Position numbers and translations under genes: made by a program. DNA of 64,000 nt. Origin: Oscillospiraceae bacterium. Lineage in GTDB: Bacteria; Bacillota; Clostridia; Christensenellales; QALW01. Below, piece by piece: positions 37,144 to 46,203 of the stretch (position 1 is its first letter; the number at the start of each line of letters is the position of its first letter). The stretch covers positions 380,001-444,000 of the forward strand of contig CP091722.1 in the NCBI GenBank assembly GCA_022009755.1, in the 5' to 3' direction. The notes under the pieces were generated by a model, which saw only the letters and a program-made list of their open reading frames with translations, had not been told where the DNA came from and did not search any database.

Positions 37144-37650
37144 ATGAAGATACGGTACAATACAAAAGATCACGAACCCAGTGCAAGACTTAAAAGCGTC
37201 ATTGAGAAAAAACTCGTAAAGCTGGACAGATTCTTCGTGGAGGAGCCGGAGGCCGAGGTTGTAACGCGATGCATTAAAAAGACCGCCATAATGGAGATTA
37301 CGGTAAGCTGCCAAGGGGCGGTGCTGCGCTGTGAAAGACAGGGAGAGGATTTTTTTGCACTGACGGACGAATGTCTGGCGGTGCTGGAAAAACAGATAGT
37401 GCGGTATAAGGGCAAGCTGAATAAGCGCGTTAAGATGACGGAGGCAGCATCGGAGCAGGAGCCTGAGCCGATAGGGGAGCTTGTAAGAACCAAGAAAATA
37501 GAGCTTATGCCCATGAATGCGGAGGAAGCGGTTGCGCGTCTGGAGCTTTCCGACCACGATTTTTACATTTTTGAAAATGAGGATAACGGCCGGATATGTA
37601 CCGTTTACAGAAGGAAGGACGGAAATTACGGATTACTTGAGCCGATGTAA
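37144..37650 (+). CDS. hpf: long-form ribosome hibernation promoting factor
   Basis: Binds the 30S subunit and drives ribosome dimerisation in slow growth. The N-terminal domain (MKIRYNTKDHEPSARLKSVIEKKLVKLDRFF) is the S30AE fold; the C-terminal domain (about residues 110-168: IELMPMNAEEAVARLELSDHDFYIF) is the dimerisation tail of the long form. Length 168 residues. Translation begins at ATG 37144, directly behind the T-run of the hairpin described above. Confidence 0.93.
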   Translation: MKIRYNTKDHEPSARLKSVIEKKLVKLDRFFVEEPEAEVVTRCIKKTAIMEITVSCQGAVLRCERQGEDFFALTDECLAVLEKQIVRYKGKLNKRVKMTEAASEQEPEPIGELVRTKKIELMPMNAEEAVARLELSDHDFYIFENEDNGRICTVYRRKDGNYGLLEPM

Positions 37651-37732
37651 GCTGCCGGATGCGGTAAGAATTACGGAAATCAAAAAATCATAAATACAGT
37701 GCTGCCGCGTTTTGCGAAAGGAAAGACATAAG

Positions 37733-37758
37733 GAGTGCCGATTCGGCACTCTTTTTTT
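37733..37758 (+). terminator. intrinsic terminator after hpf
   Basis: GAGTGCCGA and TCGGCACTC form a tight 9-bp stem with almost no loop, followed by seven T. Confidence 0.93.
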
Positions 37759-37786
37759 CATTTACGAGCGAGCGGTATCATATCGT

Positions 37787-38758
37787 TTGATATGGGAAAA
37801 TCAGAAAAGCATTTGTACAAGGGCGGGTGATTTTACGGAAAATCTGCGTTATGTACTGCCCGTGCGCATATCGGAAATGCTTTTTCAAACGCCGCAGGAT
37901 AAGCTGAATACGGTAAGTGAGCTGCGGTTAAGAATAGGACAGCCGGTTATTGTGCGTACGGGATTTACGGAAAACGGACTGGGGGAAAGGGGATTGCAGA
38001 GAGAACCGGGAACGGTGTTTTCCGCTGCGGATGCGCTGGCGTTTATGACAAGGATAAATGAGCATTCGCCGTATGCACATGCTCAAAGCATGCAGTCCGG
38101 TTTTGTTACCGTGCGCGGCGGGCACAGAATAGGAATGGGCGGACAGGCCGTATGCAGCGGCGGCAAGGTTTCGGGCATTGTGGGGCAATCCTGCTTTTGT
38201 ATACGGTGCGCGCATGAGGTAAAGGGCTGCTTTGAGAAAATACGCAGCCTTGTGTTTACGGAAAGTGTGTGTTCCTGTCTGTTTTTTTCCCTGCCGGGAG
38301 GCGGCAAAACGACAATGCTGAGGGATTGCTGCAGGACTCTGTCGCGGGAGGGATACAATGTATCGCTGATAGATGAGCGCAATGAAATAGCAGCCTGCTG
38401 CGCGGGCGTGCCCACGCTTGACCTGGGAACAAGGTGCGATGTGCTGGCGGGCTGCCCCAGAAGCGAGGGAATGATGATGGCGCTGCGTACATTGGCGCCG
38501 GATGTAATAATTACGGACGAGCTTGGCGGCGAGAAGGACGCGGAGGCGGTGAGAGATGCCATTAACGGCGGAGTTGCGGTGATAGCCTCGGCTCATGCCG
38601 GAAGCATTGAAGAACTGAAGCGGCGGGGTTATGCAGACGGTATGGGCTTTGAGCGATATGTGTATTTGTCACGCGGCGCCGGAGGAACGGCTTTTCGGGT
38701 GTACGGGCAGGATATGAAGCCGCTTATAATGCGGGGAGGCAGAGTATGCTGTATATAA
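37787..38758 (+). CDS. spoIIIAA: stage III sporulation protein AA (secretion-type ATPase); start uncertain
   Basis: The cytoplasmic ATPase of the SpoIIIA-SpoIIQ channel, related to type II/IV secretion ATPases. It has an N-terminal NLRYVLPVRISEML block, VRGGHRIGMGG, the Walker A loop LPGGGKTTM, IDERNEIAAC, and the Walker B-like DVIITDELGGE with SAHA. The reading frame is open upstream through the hpf terminator, so the true start must be after 37758. The TTG at 37787 is the first candidate, but a GTG at 37827 would give a better N-terminus if one T is missing from a T run. Gene order identifies the operon beyond doubt. Confidence 0.92.
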   Translation: MIWENQKSICTRAGDFTENLRYVLPVRISEMLFQTPQDKLNTVSELRLRIGQPVIVRTGFTENGLGERGLQREPGTVFSAADALAFMTRINEHSPYAHAQSMQSGFVTVRGGHRIGMGGQAVCSGGKVSGIVGQSCFCIRCAHEVKGCFEKIRSLVFTESVCSCLFFSLPGGGKTTMLRDCCRTLSREGYNVSLIDERNEIAACCAGVPTLDLGTRCDVLAGCPRSEGMMMALRTLAPDVIITDELGGEKDAEAVRDAINGGVAVIASAHAGSIEELKRRGYADGMGFERYVYLSRGAGGTAFRVYGQDMKPLIMRGGRVCCI

Positions 38759-39264
38759 AGCTGGCGCTGTGCGCGGGGATCTTTGCGGCGTGCATTGTAT
38801 TGCCGGCGCGTGCGGCGCGGACATACGGAGAAAGCGCGCACACGCTTAGGGAAATAGGGCAATTCATGCGTTTTTTAAGAAACGGTCTTATCCAGCGCAG
38901 GCCAGTAAAGGAACTGCTGGAGGAGATGAATTGCCCGTCGGAGCGTGTGGACAGATACCGAAAAGTGTGTGTGGAAAGCATGGAACGAGAGCCGGAGGAA
39001 AGGCTGGCAAGGCTGATGAAGGACGCGGTGCCCGGCCTTGAGCTGACAGGAAAATACGAACAGGCGGTATTACAGGAGCTGGAATATGCCGCAAGGACAT
39101 TGGAAAACGGCGATGCAGAAATCGCCTCAGAGCAGCTGGAGGCAGCCTATGAACGCCTTACGGAGCTTGCGGAGGAAGCGGATAGATGCTTTGAAAAGAA
39201 AAGGGAGCTGTACAGGCGTACGGGTCTTATAAGCGCGGCGGCTGTGTGCATGCTGATAATCTGA
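38746..39264 (+). CDS. spoIIIAB: stage III sporulation protein AB
   Basis: A 172-residue single-pass membrane protein related to type II secretion F proteins. An N-terminal hydrophobic helix (LALCAGIFAACIVLPARAA) is followed by a long helical region starting TLREIGQFMRFLRNGLIQRRPVKE in two pieces, and a C-terminal hydrophobic tail. It overlaps spoIIIAA by 13 bases. Confidence 0.92.
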   Translation: MLYIKLALCAGIFAACIVLPARAARTYGESAHTLREIGQFMRFLRNGLIQRRPVKELLEEMNCPSERVDRYRKVCVESMEREPEERLARLMKDAVPGLELTGKYEQAVLQELEYAARTLENGDAEIASEQLEAAYERLTELAEEADRCFEKKRELYRRTGLISAAAVCMLII

Positions 39265-39362
39265 CATGGATAGTACGGCGGAAAAACGGCAATACAGCAA
39301 TACGGAGGCGGTGCGGCCTGTGCGATAGGCCGGACAAAACGCGCAGCGCGCGGGGAGCGGTT

Positions 39363-39560
39363 ATGAACATTGATATAGTATTCAAAATAGCGGCCATCGG
39401 ACTGCTTGTGGCGGTTTTGAACCAGCTGCTTACCAAAGCCGGCAAGGAGGATATTGCAATGATGACGACCATTGCGGGGCTTATATTGGTGATGCTTATG
39501 GTGATAAACATGGTATCCGGGCTGTTTGAAACGATAAAGCAGGTATTTGGGTTATACTGA
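39363..39560 (+). CDS. spoIIIAC: stage III sporulation protein AC
   Basis: A 65-residue, two-helix membrane protein (MNIDIVFKIAAIGLLVAVLNQLL...). The sequence aligns with Bacillus SpoIIIAC in both helices and in the KAGKED loop. I chose ATG 39363 because GGGGAG lies 6 bases before it. The 98-base gap after spoIIIAB holds no further gene that I can support. Confidence 0.92.
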   Translation: MNIDIVFKIAAIGLLVAVLNQLLTKAGKEDIAMMTTIAGLILVMLMVINMVSGLFETIKQVFGLY

Positions 39561-39976
39561 TGCGGGAAATATTGCAATTGGTGCTTTTTGCGGTGGCTGC
39601 GCTTGCAATGCTGGCTGCGGTGCGCCAGCAGAACAGAACATATGCGCTTATGCTGTCGGTAGCTGCGGGAGCGGCGCTTTTGCTGTATGCGCTGCCGCAG
39701 CTTGCGGCCGTTATAAAGCAGGCATCGGCGCTGGCTGCTGCTGCGGGCAGGGACACGGGAGCACGGCTGGGCGTACTGCTGAAGGCAGCGGCTGCTGCGC
39801 TCTTGGGAGAATGGGGCGTTAATATCTGCCGGGATGCAGGTGAAAACGCGCTGGGCTTCAAGCTGGAGACTGCGGTGAGGATATTGCTGATAGCATCGGC
39901 AATGCCGATATACGCAGAGCTGCTCTCCCTTGCCCTTGAGGTGCTGCGCGATGCCGGCGGAGGTTTGAGCGGATAA
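39560..39976 (+). CDS. spoIIIAD: stage III sporulation protein AD
   Basis: A 138-residue polytopic membrane protein of the channel base, with hydrophobic stretches at about 5-25, 28-52, 70-85 and 105-130, and the GEWGVNICRDAGENALGFKLE segment typical of SpoIIIAD. Its ATG shares one base with the spoIIIAC stop (TGATG), implying translational coupling. Confidence 0.92.
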   Translation: MREILQLVLFAVAALAMLAAVRQQNRTYALMLSVAAGAALLLYALPQLAAVIKQASALAAAAGRDTGARLGVLLKAAAAALLGEWGVNICRDAGENALGFKLETAVRILLIASAMPIYAELLSLALEVLRDAGGGLSG

Positions 39977-40060
39977 GAAGCGGACATGCGGCTTAATACG
40001 GCGTTATATGCCGTTTTTTGCGCAAAAGTTTCGGCAGCGGTGCCCGGAGATGATGAAATA

Positions 40061-41317
40061 ATGAAGGCTGTAAAGAAGAAATGGTCCGTCGAGTGCGGAA
40101 AAATCAGAATTTTGTTTGCTGTTTTTACGGCGCTGCTTATTGTGCTGCTTTGGGGCAGAACAGCCTGCGCTCAGGAAGAGAATGAAATATGGGAAAGGCT
40201 GCAGGGACAGCTGGATGCATTGGAGCTTGGCAGGGCAGAGGAGCTGTACATGCAGTACGGCAATGCGGGATTTTGCGATACCGTAAAGGCGATATTTGAA
40301 GGAAAATATGAAGCGGGAGGAACAGCACGGGCGCTGCTTGGGCTGATATTGCCCGAAGTAAGCTCTGCGATAGGTATATTTACGCTGCTGTATCTTTTGG
40401 CTGCCGGAATAGGCGCGGTGGAAAAAGCGGCGAGGACAGAGCGTTTTTCCGGCATTACCGGCAGCATTGCCTCCGGGGTGTTTGCCCTTATATTTTTCGG
40501 CGGATTTCTATCTCTGTGCAAACGGGCGGGACAGGCTGCGGCTTCCCTTAACGAGGTTACCGATGCCGTATTTCCGGCGCTTACCGCGCTGCTTACGGCT
40601 GCCGGGGGAAAAAGCACGGCGGCCGTTTTGAATACGGAGTGCCTTGCAGTATCCCAAAGTGTAAACAATGCCGTAAATACCGTTATAGTGCCGGTGATAC
40701 TGCTGCTTTGCGTGATATTGCTTTTGGACTGCACGGTATCGGAAAACCGTTTTGACCGGGCTTTGGCCTTCGGTAAGAGCACGGCGGGATGGTGCGTAGG
40801 CATGATGTATACATTTTACGGTGCGGTGGTGGGCATACGGGGGCTTTCCGCCGCCTCATATGACGGCGTGGCGCTGCGGGCGTTCAGATATACGCTGGGC
40901 AGCTCCGTTCCACTGGCGGGGTCGTTATTGGGGGACGGTGTAAACCTGGCGCTTGCGGGCTGTGCGGCGGTAAAGAATGCGTTTGGAACAGCATCGCTGC
41001 TGCTTACGGTGTTTACGGTGCTGGCACCGTTTTCCGCAGTGGTAATGAATATGCTGGCGCTGCGGGCATTTACGGCGTTCTGCGGTGCATTTGCGCCGTC
41101 CGGGATAATACGCATGGCTGCCGGGGCGGCGGATCTGCTTAAGCTGCTTGCCGCAGTTATGCTGGGCGCGGGGCTTTTGACTCTTTCGATGATGGGCATC
41201 GCGATTTGCGGCAGGCGGAATATAGAGGAAAGCGGTGAAATATGGAAAAAATTGTCGAAACGGCGGCGTCGTGTGTGGCCGCCGCAGCGCTTGCGGGCTG
41301 CGCGGTATATGTTATAG
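40061..41317 (+). CDS. spoIIIAE: stage III sporulation protein AE
   Basis: A large polytopic membrane protein of the SpoIIIA channel. It has a signal-like N-terminus (LLIVLLWGRTACAQEE), a short extracytoplasmic part, and about eight helices with LLTAAGGKSTAAVLN and GSSVPLAGSLLGDGVNL, conserved in the family. The ATG at 40061 follows GGAG. The C-terminus as read runs 76 bases into spoIIIAF and ends in a very basic tail (KKLSKRRRRVWPP), which is unusual. In another frame the protein would end at a TAG at 41222-41224, just before the spoIIIAF ribosome site, so an indel near 41210 is likely. Confidence 0.9.
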   Translation: MKAVKKKWSVECGKIRILFAVFTALLIVLLWGRTACAQEENEIWERLQGQLDALELGRAEELYMQYGNAGFCDTVKAIFEGKYEAGGTARALLGLILPEVSSAIGIFTLLYLLAAGIGAVEKAARTERFSGITGSIASGVFALIFFGGFLSLCKRAGQAAASLNEVTDAVFPALTALLTAAGGKSTAAVLNTECLAVSQSVNNAVNTVIVPVILLLCVILLLDCTVSENRFDRALAFGKSTAGWCVGMMYTFYGAVVGIRGLSAASYDGVALRAFRYTLGSSVPLAGSLLGDGVNLALAGCAAVKNAFGTASLLLTVFTVLAPFSAVVMNMLALRAFTAFCGAFAPSGIIRMAAGAADLLKLLAAVMLGAGLLTLSMMGIAICGRRNIEESGEIWKKLSKRRRRVWPPQRLRAARYML

Positions 41318-41714
41318 AGCAGCTGCTGCCGCAGGGGCGGCTTAGAGAATGCGTGCGGCTTATAGGCAGTGCAGTTATGGGAATAATTGTGCTGACATGC
41401 GCAGGGATGCTGCGAATACTCTTACTGAAATAAAAACGGGAGAAAATACCGCGGTAATTATGTCGCGGCAGGCGGATATGGGGCTGGAAAAAGGAATAAC
41501 AATTCAAATACATAATCAGGCGGGCTTCGGCAATGCGGATGTAACGGTGAGGGTGGCAAACGGACAGGCGGAAGGCGTGATTATACATGCAAAAAGCGAG
41601 GATAATGATGATGTTATATCGTTTGAAGCAAGAAAGGAAGCGTTGGTGAGAATGCTTAAGATGCTTTATTCGGTAAAGGAAGAGAATATAGTAATTACGC
41701 GGGACTGGCTGTAA
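41242..41714 (+). CDS. spoIIIAF: stage III sporulation protein AF (one frameshift)
   Basis: A membrane protein with two N-terminal helices (CVAAAALAGCAVYVIEQLLP; RLIGSAVMGIIVLTCA) and a soluble C-terminal domain, as in SpoIIIAF. The first frame ends at 41433, but the soluble part continues in another frame as DAANTLTEIKTGENTAVIMS through VKEENIVITRDWL to 41714. The break lies around 41395-41415. The repaired length of about 157 residues is shorter than the Bacillus protein, and assignment rests partly on its position between AE and AG. Confidence 0.75.
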
Positions 41715-41780
41715 CGGTGCGGGTATTTGATGAAACGGCCGATGCTTAATGGAGGGATGACGGGTGAAGGCGGCAGAGAT

Positions 41781-42287
41781 ATGGGAAAAATCAAAGGAAA
41801 AAAGAATGTAAAAGCAATAATTGCGGCGGCGGTGGGAGCGCTTATACTGCTTATTTATTTTATTCCGGGCAATACTGCGCAGGGGAAGACCGTGCAGAGC
41901 CGGAGTGAAATCGAAACAGGCGACGATGCGCAGAGGCTGGCCGAGGTGCTTTCCGGAATAAAGGGGGCGGGAAAGGTGGAGGTGATGATCACATATGAAT
42001 CGGACGGCGAGCTGGTGCCGGCATATCAAAGGGAGGAAAACGAAAATCGTTCTTCAAACGGCACTCAGGAATCATATTCGCTAAGCAGCAGTAATAAAAT
42101 AGTAACGGTCTATGAGCAGGGAACCACGACGGCGCTGATATTGATGAAAAAGAAGCCGCAGGTGAAAGGGGTGATAGTTATTGCGCAGGGTGCGTCCGAT
42201 CTTACGGTGAGGATGAGCCTTAGCCAGGCGGTACGCACGGTGCTTCAGGTCAGCGCGGACAGAGTGGACATATTTGAAATGAAATAA
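41781..42287 (+). CDS. spoIIIAG: stage III sporulation protein AG
   Basis: The ring-forming protein of the channel in the intermembrane space. One N-terminal helix (VKAIIAAAVGALILLIYFIPG) is followed by a soluble domain with the ring-building segment LAEVLSGIKGAGKVEVMITYES and VKGVIVIAQGASDLTVR. Several in-frame starts exist (41730, 41757, 41781); the last has the best spaced AAGG and the usual N-terminus. It lies 15 bases before spoIIIAH. Confidence 0.9.
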   Translation: MGKIKGKKNVKAIIAAAVGALILLIYFIPGNTAQGKTVQSRSEIETGDDAQRLAEVLSGIKGAGKVEVMITYESDGELVPAYQREENENRSSNGTQESYSLSSSNKIVTVYEQGTTTALILMKKKPQVKGVIVIAQGASDLTVRMSLSQAVRTVLQVSADRVDIFEMK

Positions 42288-42302
42288 AGAGGGTGTAGAG
42301 GT

Positions 42303-42796
42303 ATGTTCAGAATCAATAAAAAGGTATTGGTAATTGCGGGGCTGGCGATATTGCTGGCGGTAACGGGCGTGCTTAATTGGAAATTTGCCGCTGATAAAAA
42401 GGCGCGTCAGCAGGCAGAGGGAAACGGCGGCGGCACGGAGCAGACGGTAAGCAGCTTTGCCGATTTCCGCACGGAGCGCGAAAGAGTGCGCACTCAGGAG
42501 CTTACGAGCATAGACAGTATAATCAACAATGAAACACCGACACGCAGACATTGGCGGAGGCGCAGAAAATGAAGCTGGAGCTTACGGACACGATGGAGAA
42601 GGAGCTGCTGATAGAGGGGCTGCTTAAGGCAAAGGGCTTCGAGGATGCCGTTATTACCATCAGCGACACGGCGGTTAATGTTATCGTAAAGCAAAAGGAT
42701 CTGACAAAGCAGCAGGTAGCCCAGGTGCTGGAGATTGTGCTCAGAGAAGCGGGGGATATAAGCGCCGAGAATGTTAAAATATCCGAAGCAGCATAA
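42303..42796 (+). CDS. spoIIIAH: stage III sporulation protein AH (one frameshift)
   Basis: The forespore-facing ring protein that binds SpoIIQ. It has an N-terminal membrane helix (VLVIAGLAILLAVTGVLNW), a linker with FADFRTERERVRTQELTSID, and a ring-building C-terminal domain (LIEGLLKAKGFEDAVITI...VNVIVKQKDLTKQQVAQVLEIV, in pieces). The break is in the A run at 42532-42534: one added A gives NENTDTQTLAEAQKMK, joining the two halves. Last gene of the operon, followed by a strong terminator. Confidence 0.9.
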
Positions 42797-42860
42797 TACT
42801 TAAAGCTGCATGAAAATGCCGGACAAAATGCGGGCGGCGCGCTGATTGCGGCAGATGACG

Positions 42861-42888
42861 AAAAAAAGAGTGCATAAGCACTCTTTTT
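42861..42888. terminator. bidirectional terminator between spoIIIAH and rpmB
   Basis: AAAAAAAGAGTGC and GCACTCTTTTT pair around an ATAA loop, with A- and T-runs on both sides, so it can end the spoIIIA transcript (+) and the rpmB transcript (-). Confidence 0.93.
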
Positions 42889-42906
42889 AACATTCGGCAT
42901 TATTGA

Positions 42907-43098
42907 TCAGATGGTGCGCTGCACCTTGCCGGACTTCAGGCATGAAGTGCAAACACAAACACGCTTTTTGGTACCGTTTACAATAGCGTTTACCTTCTGT
43001 ACATTGGGCGACCAATGGGTTCTGGTATGTCTCTTGGAGTGGCTGACATTGTTGCCAGACATAACACCCTTGCCGCAGATTTCACAATACTTTGCCAT
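42907..43098 (-). CDS. rpmB: 50S ribosomal protein L28
   Basis: A 63-residue ribosomal protein of the large subunit. MAKYCEICGKGVMSGNNVSHS is the conserved N-terminus. Four cysteines (CEIC near the start, CVCTSC near the end) indicate the zinc-binding form. Translation starts at 43098 behind AAAGGAGGTG. It is divergent from the asp23-like/fakA-like genes, the order common in Firmicutes. Confidence 0.97.
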   Translation of the reverse strand: MAKYCEICGKGVMSGNNVSHSKRHTRTHWSPNVQKVNAIVNGTKKRVCVCTSCLKSGKVQRTI

Positions 43099-43145
43099 AA
43101 CGCACACCTCCTTTAGGTATGTTGTAATCAAAACTCAATGGACAT

Positions 43146-43174
43146 AATATATCACTGATGCGTATTTTTTGCAA
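43146..43174 (-). promoter_or_regulatory. promoter for rpmB
   Basis: On the minus strand TTGCAA and TATATT are separated by 17 bases, ending 47 bases before the start codon. Confidence 0.72.
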
Positions 43175-43264
43175 GGGTTTTTTAGCAATATGCTGAAAAA
43201 TAAGCATTCGGAACTGATTTATAGGCGCAACGGACGAAATAAACGGGGAAAGCATGCAAAATAC

Positions 43265-43293
43265 TTGCAATAATTGCGGAATTGAATTAAAAT
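43265..43293 (+). promoter_or_regulatory. promoter for the asp23-like/fakA-like genes
   Basis: TTGCAA and TAAAAT with a 17-base spacer, 63 bases before the first gene; divergent from the rpmB promoter. Confidence 0.6.
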
Positions 43294-43356
43294 ACAATCG
43301 TATTCATATATCATTATCGGCAACAGTGTATTTACATCGGAAGGAGATTGAAACCT

Positions 43357-43707
43357 ATGGCGATAAAAACCACGAATCAATACGGCTCCGTTTGTGTGGC
43401 GGACAATGTTGTTGCTACAATTGCAGGCCTTGCGGCAATGCAGTGCGCGGGCGTTGTGGGAATGGCTACACAGGGCGCGGCGGAAGGATTGGCCGAGCTG
43501 CTTAAGATCGACAGCCTTACAAAAGGCATCAAGGTGAACACGGAAAACAAGGATATTACCGTGGATATAAACATAATAGTAGAGTACGGTGTGTCCATGG
43601 CGGCGGTGGCGGAGAATGTGATAGCTACCGTCAGTTACAGCATAAGGTCTATGACAGGGCTTGAGGTGGCGGCGGTGAACGTCAATATCAAGGGAATCCG
43701 CGTCTGA
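43357..43707 (+). CDS. Asp23/Gls24 family protein (YloU)
   Basis: A 116-residue envelope-stress-type protein of the Asp23 family. The pattern AIKTTNQYGSVCVADNVVATIAG, then VVGMA, a VNTENKDITVDINIIVEYGV core and VNVNIKGIRV at the end is typical of YloU. AAGGAG precedes the ATG at 43357. It lies 14 bases before the fakA-like gene, as in most Firmicutes. Its exact role is not known. Confidence 0.9.
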   Translation: MAIKTTNQYGSVCVADNVVATIAGLAAMQCAGVVGMATQGAAEGLAELLKIDSLTKGIKVNTENKDITVDINIIVEYGVSMAAVAENVIATVSYSIRSMTGLEVAAVNVNIKGIRV

Positions 43708-43721
43708 GTTGGAGGAGCAAA

Positions 43722-45352
43722 GTGAAGGATAATATGATTGACGGCGCATCACTGAAGGAGTGTCTGGTTGCTGCTGCCTCTGCGCTGGAGGCAAAAAAGC
43801 AGCGATTGAACGATCTTAATGTTTTTCCGGTTCCCGATGGGGATACGGGCACGAATATGTCGCTTACCATGAAATCCGTGCTCAAGGATGTACAGGCGGT
43901 AAGTGATATTACGGTTTCCAATATCAGTGCCGCGGCAAGCCGCGGCGCGCTTAAGGGAGCAAGGGGAAACAGCGGCGTTATTCTCTCGCAGCTGCTGCGC
44001 GGTATGGCGGTGCCTTTGGCAAGCGCGGAGCTTATTGACGGCATGCTGTTGGCTGCGGCTATGCGTCAGGGCGTGGAGATGGCCTATAAGGCCGTGATGA
44101 AGCCCAAGGAGGGCACTATCCTGACGGTGGCGCGCGTGGTTGCCGATGCCTGCCAGAGCGAAGCAAGAAGAAGCAACAGCGTATATTCGGTTATTGACAC
44201 GGCACTCAGTGAGGGCGCAAGATACTTGCGCAGACCACCGAAATGCTGCCGCAGCTGAAAAAGGCGGGAGTGGTGGACGCCGGCGGTCAGGGGCTGATGT
44301 TCATATATGAAGCCTTTTCCAAGGTGATACACGGCGAGTATATTCCCGATGCCGAGGAGGATACGGAGCAGGGAGTCATACAGTCCAATCCCGCGCAGTG
44401 GCAGAGTGATGAAAACGACCTTGAAAACATTACCTTTGCATACTGCACAGAGTTTTTTATAAAGAATCTGTATGATTTTGTAACACAGAAGGATATTGAT
44501 AAGCTGCGCAATATGCTGAGCAAGATCGGAGATTCGCTGGTTGTGGTGGGCGACCCGGAGCTTGTGAAGGTGCATGTGCATACAAACACGCCGGGAAAGG
44601 CTTTGCAGTATGCCATACAGCTGGGCGAGCTTGACGGAATCAAGATAGAAAACATGGTTATCCAGCACCGCGAGATAATGGCGAAAAAGGCGGAAAACCG
44701 CAAAGCCATCGGCATAAGTGCGGTTGCTGCCGGAGACGGTCTTGCGGCTGTATTCAAGGATATCGGTGTGGATGATATCATTGAGGGCGGACAGACGATG
44801 AATCCGAGCACGGAGGATATTCTTAATCAGGTAAAGGCGATAAATGCCGACTCCGTTATCATTTTGCCGAATAACTCCAATATAATTCTTGCTGCGCAGC
44901 AGGTGCAGGAAATGACGAAGCAGCAGGTTTATGTTGTTCCGACAAAGAGCATCCCGCAGGGAATAGCCGCTATGCTTGTGTATAATCCGGAGGCGGACGC
45001 AAAGACGAACTACGAAAACATGTGCGGCGCCATAGGCGAGGTGAAGACAGGGCTTGTGACCTATGCGGTAAGGGATACGGTGGTGGACAATCAGCCCATT
45101 GCGCAGGGCGACATTCTCGGCTTGTATGACGGAAGCATTGTAAAGGTGGGCAAGGATGTAAATACCGTGGCGGGCGAGCTGGTGCGCGCTATGCTTACGG
45201 CGGATAATGACCTTGTATCTGTTTATTACGGCGAGGAAGTCACAAAGGAGCAATGCGACAGCCTGCGTGAGAGCCTGGGAGACATTGATGCCGATGTTGA
45301 AACCTTCAACGGCGGGCAGCCGCTGTATTATTATATAATATCGGTGGAGTAG
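43722..45352 (+). CDS. DAK2 domain fatty acid kinase-like protein (YloV/FakA family; one frameshift)
   Basis: A cytosolic kinase with an N-terminal DhaL-type nucleotide domain; FakA homologs phosphorylate fatty acids bound to a FakB protein. The Mg-binding loop is VFPVPDGDTGTNMSLTMKS (residues 30-48), followed by SRGALKGARGNSGVILSQLL. The first frame ends near 44258; the second continues from ILAQTTEMLPQLKKAGVVDAGGQGL to the end, so a single base is missing near 44220-44223. Repaired length is about 543 residues, normal for the family. The start is GTG 43722 behind GGAGGAG. No fakB/degV gene is present in the window. Confidence 0.9.
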
Positions 45353-45415
45353 ATTCGATAGCGGATTGTGTTTTTAAAGGCTTACAAGAGCAAAAATAAA
45401 TATTCGTTTTTTTCG

Positions 45416-45443
45416 GCGCGGTACCTGTTTTACGGGTACCGCG
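45416..45443 (+). terminator. hairpin after the fakA-like gene, probable terminator
   Basis: GCGCGGTACC and GGTACCGCGC form a 10-bp perfect stem with an 8-base loop; a short T-run (CTTTT) follows only 8 bases later, so termination may be partial. Confidence 0.65.
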
Positions 45444-45587
45444 CTGCTGCTTTTAACTAAAGGCATATGTATGAGCTGTGCGGCATATTATCTTTATACG
45501 GAAACGCCGCAGATCGCGGCGAAGGCAACAGGTGCCGGAATGAATTTTTGTTCGGCGCTGCGCGAAGCGGCACGGGGGAGGGACATT

Positions 45588-46166
45588 ATGGACGGAAACA
45601 TGCACGCAAACAGGGGCAAAACAAATAAAAGCAGAACGGCGGCAAAGGCGGTCTGCACCGTGCTTGCGGCAGTGACGGTAACGCTTGTGGCCGTATGCTG
45701 CAATAAGGTGCTTAATGTCGGGGTTCGGGATATGCTGGATTGTGACCTTGATATGCGGGGAATTGTTGAATGCGCGGGAATAACGCTGCCGGAAAGGCGG
45801 GGAGATACTGCCGTAAGCGGCGGGGCGGCGGTGGAAATGTTTTATCCGCCGGTTGAGGGCGAGGTATGTGCGGGTTTTGAAGCCGGCAGCTGTACACAGT
45901 ATATCTGCGGAATAATCAGCACGGTAAAGGCTCCGTGCGGCGGAAAAGTGAGCGATGTGTTTATGCTGGACGGCCTCTGCGGAGTGTGCATTGAAGCGGC
46001 GGGCGGAGTGAGGATAATACTGCGAGATATGGAAAGGGTGTTTGTAAAAAGCGGCCAAAGCATAAGCAGAGGGCAGATAATAGGAAGCGCGGGCAGCAGC
46101 GGAGAAATACGGGTGGAAGCGATGAGAAACGGCGAAGCCGTGGATTTTGAAAAGCTGTTGGGATAG
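45588..46166 (+). CDS. SpoIVFA-like membrane protein with degenerate M23 domain
   Basis: A 192-residue protein with one N-terminal helix (AKAVCTVLAAVTVTLVAVCC) and a C-terminal LysM/M23-like beta domain with GEVCAGFEAGS, VKAPCGGKVSDVF and GQSISRGQIIGSAG but without the M23 zinc ligands (no HxxxD or HxH). This, and its position 38 bases before a SpoIVFB-type protease, match SpoIVFA, which holds SpoIVFB inactive until a forespore signal arrives. ATG 45588 follows GGGGGAGGG. Sequence similarity is weak; context carries the call. Confidence 0.72.
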   Translation: MDGNMHANRGKTNKSRTAAKAVCTVLAAVTVTLVAVCCNKVLNVGVRDMLDCDLDMRGIVECAGITLPERRGDTAVSGGAAVEMFYPPVEGEVCAGFEAGSCTQYICGIISTVKAPCGGKVSDVFMLDGLCGVCIEAAGGVRIILRDMERVFVKSGQSISRGQIIGSAGSSGEIRVEAMRNGEAVDFEKLLG

Positions 46167-46203
46167 TTTGTTCGTGGAAAGAAATTATCTGAGGGAGAAG
46201 AAT

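Noticed and set aside
37712..37786. spoIIIAA start at the first in-frame codon
   Set aside because: This stretch contains the hpf terminator, so it cannot be coding in its own transcript.
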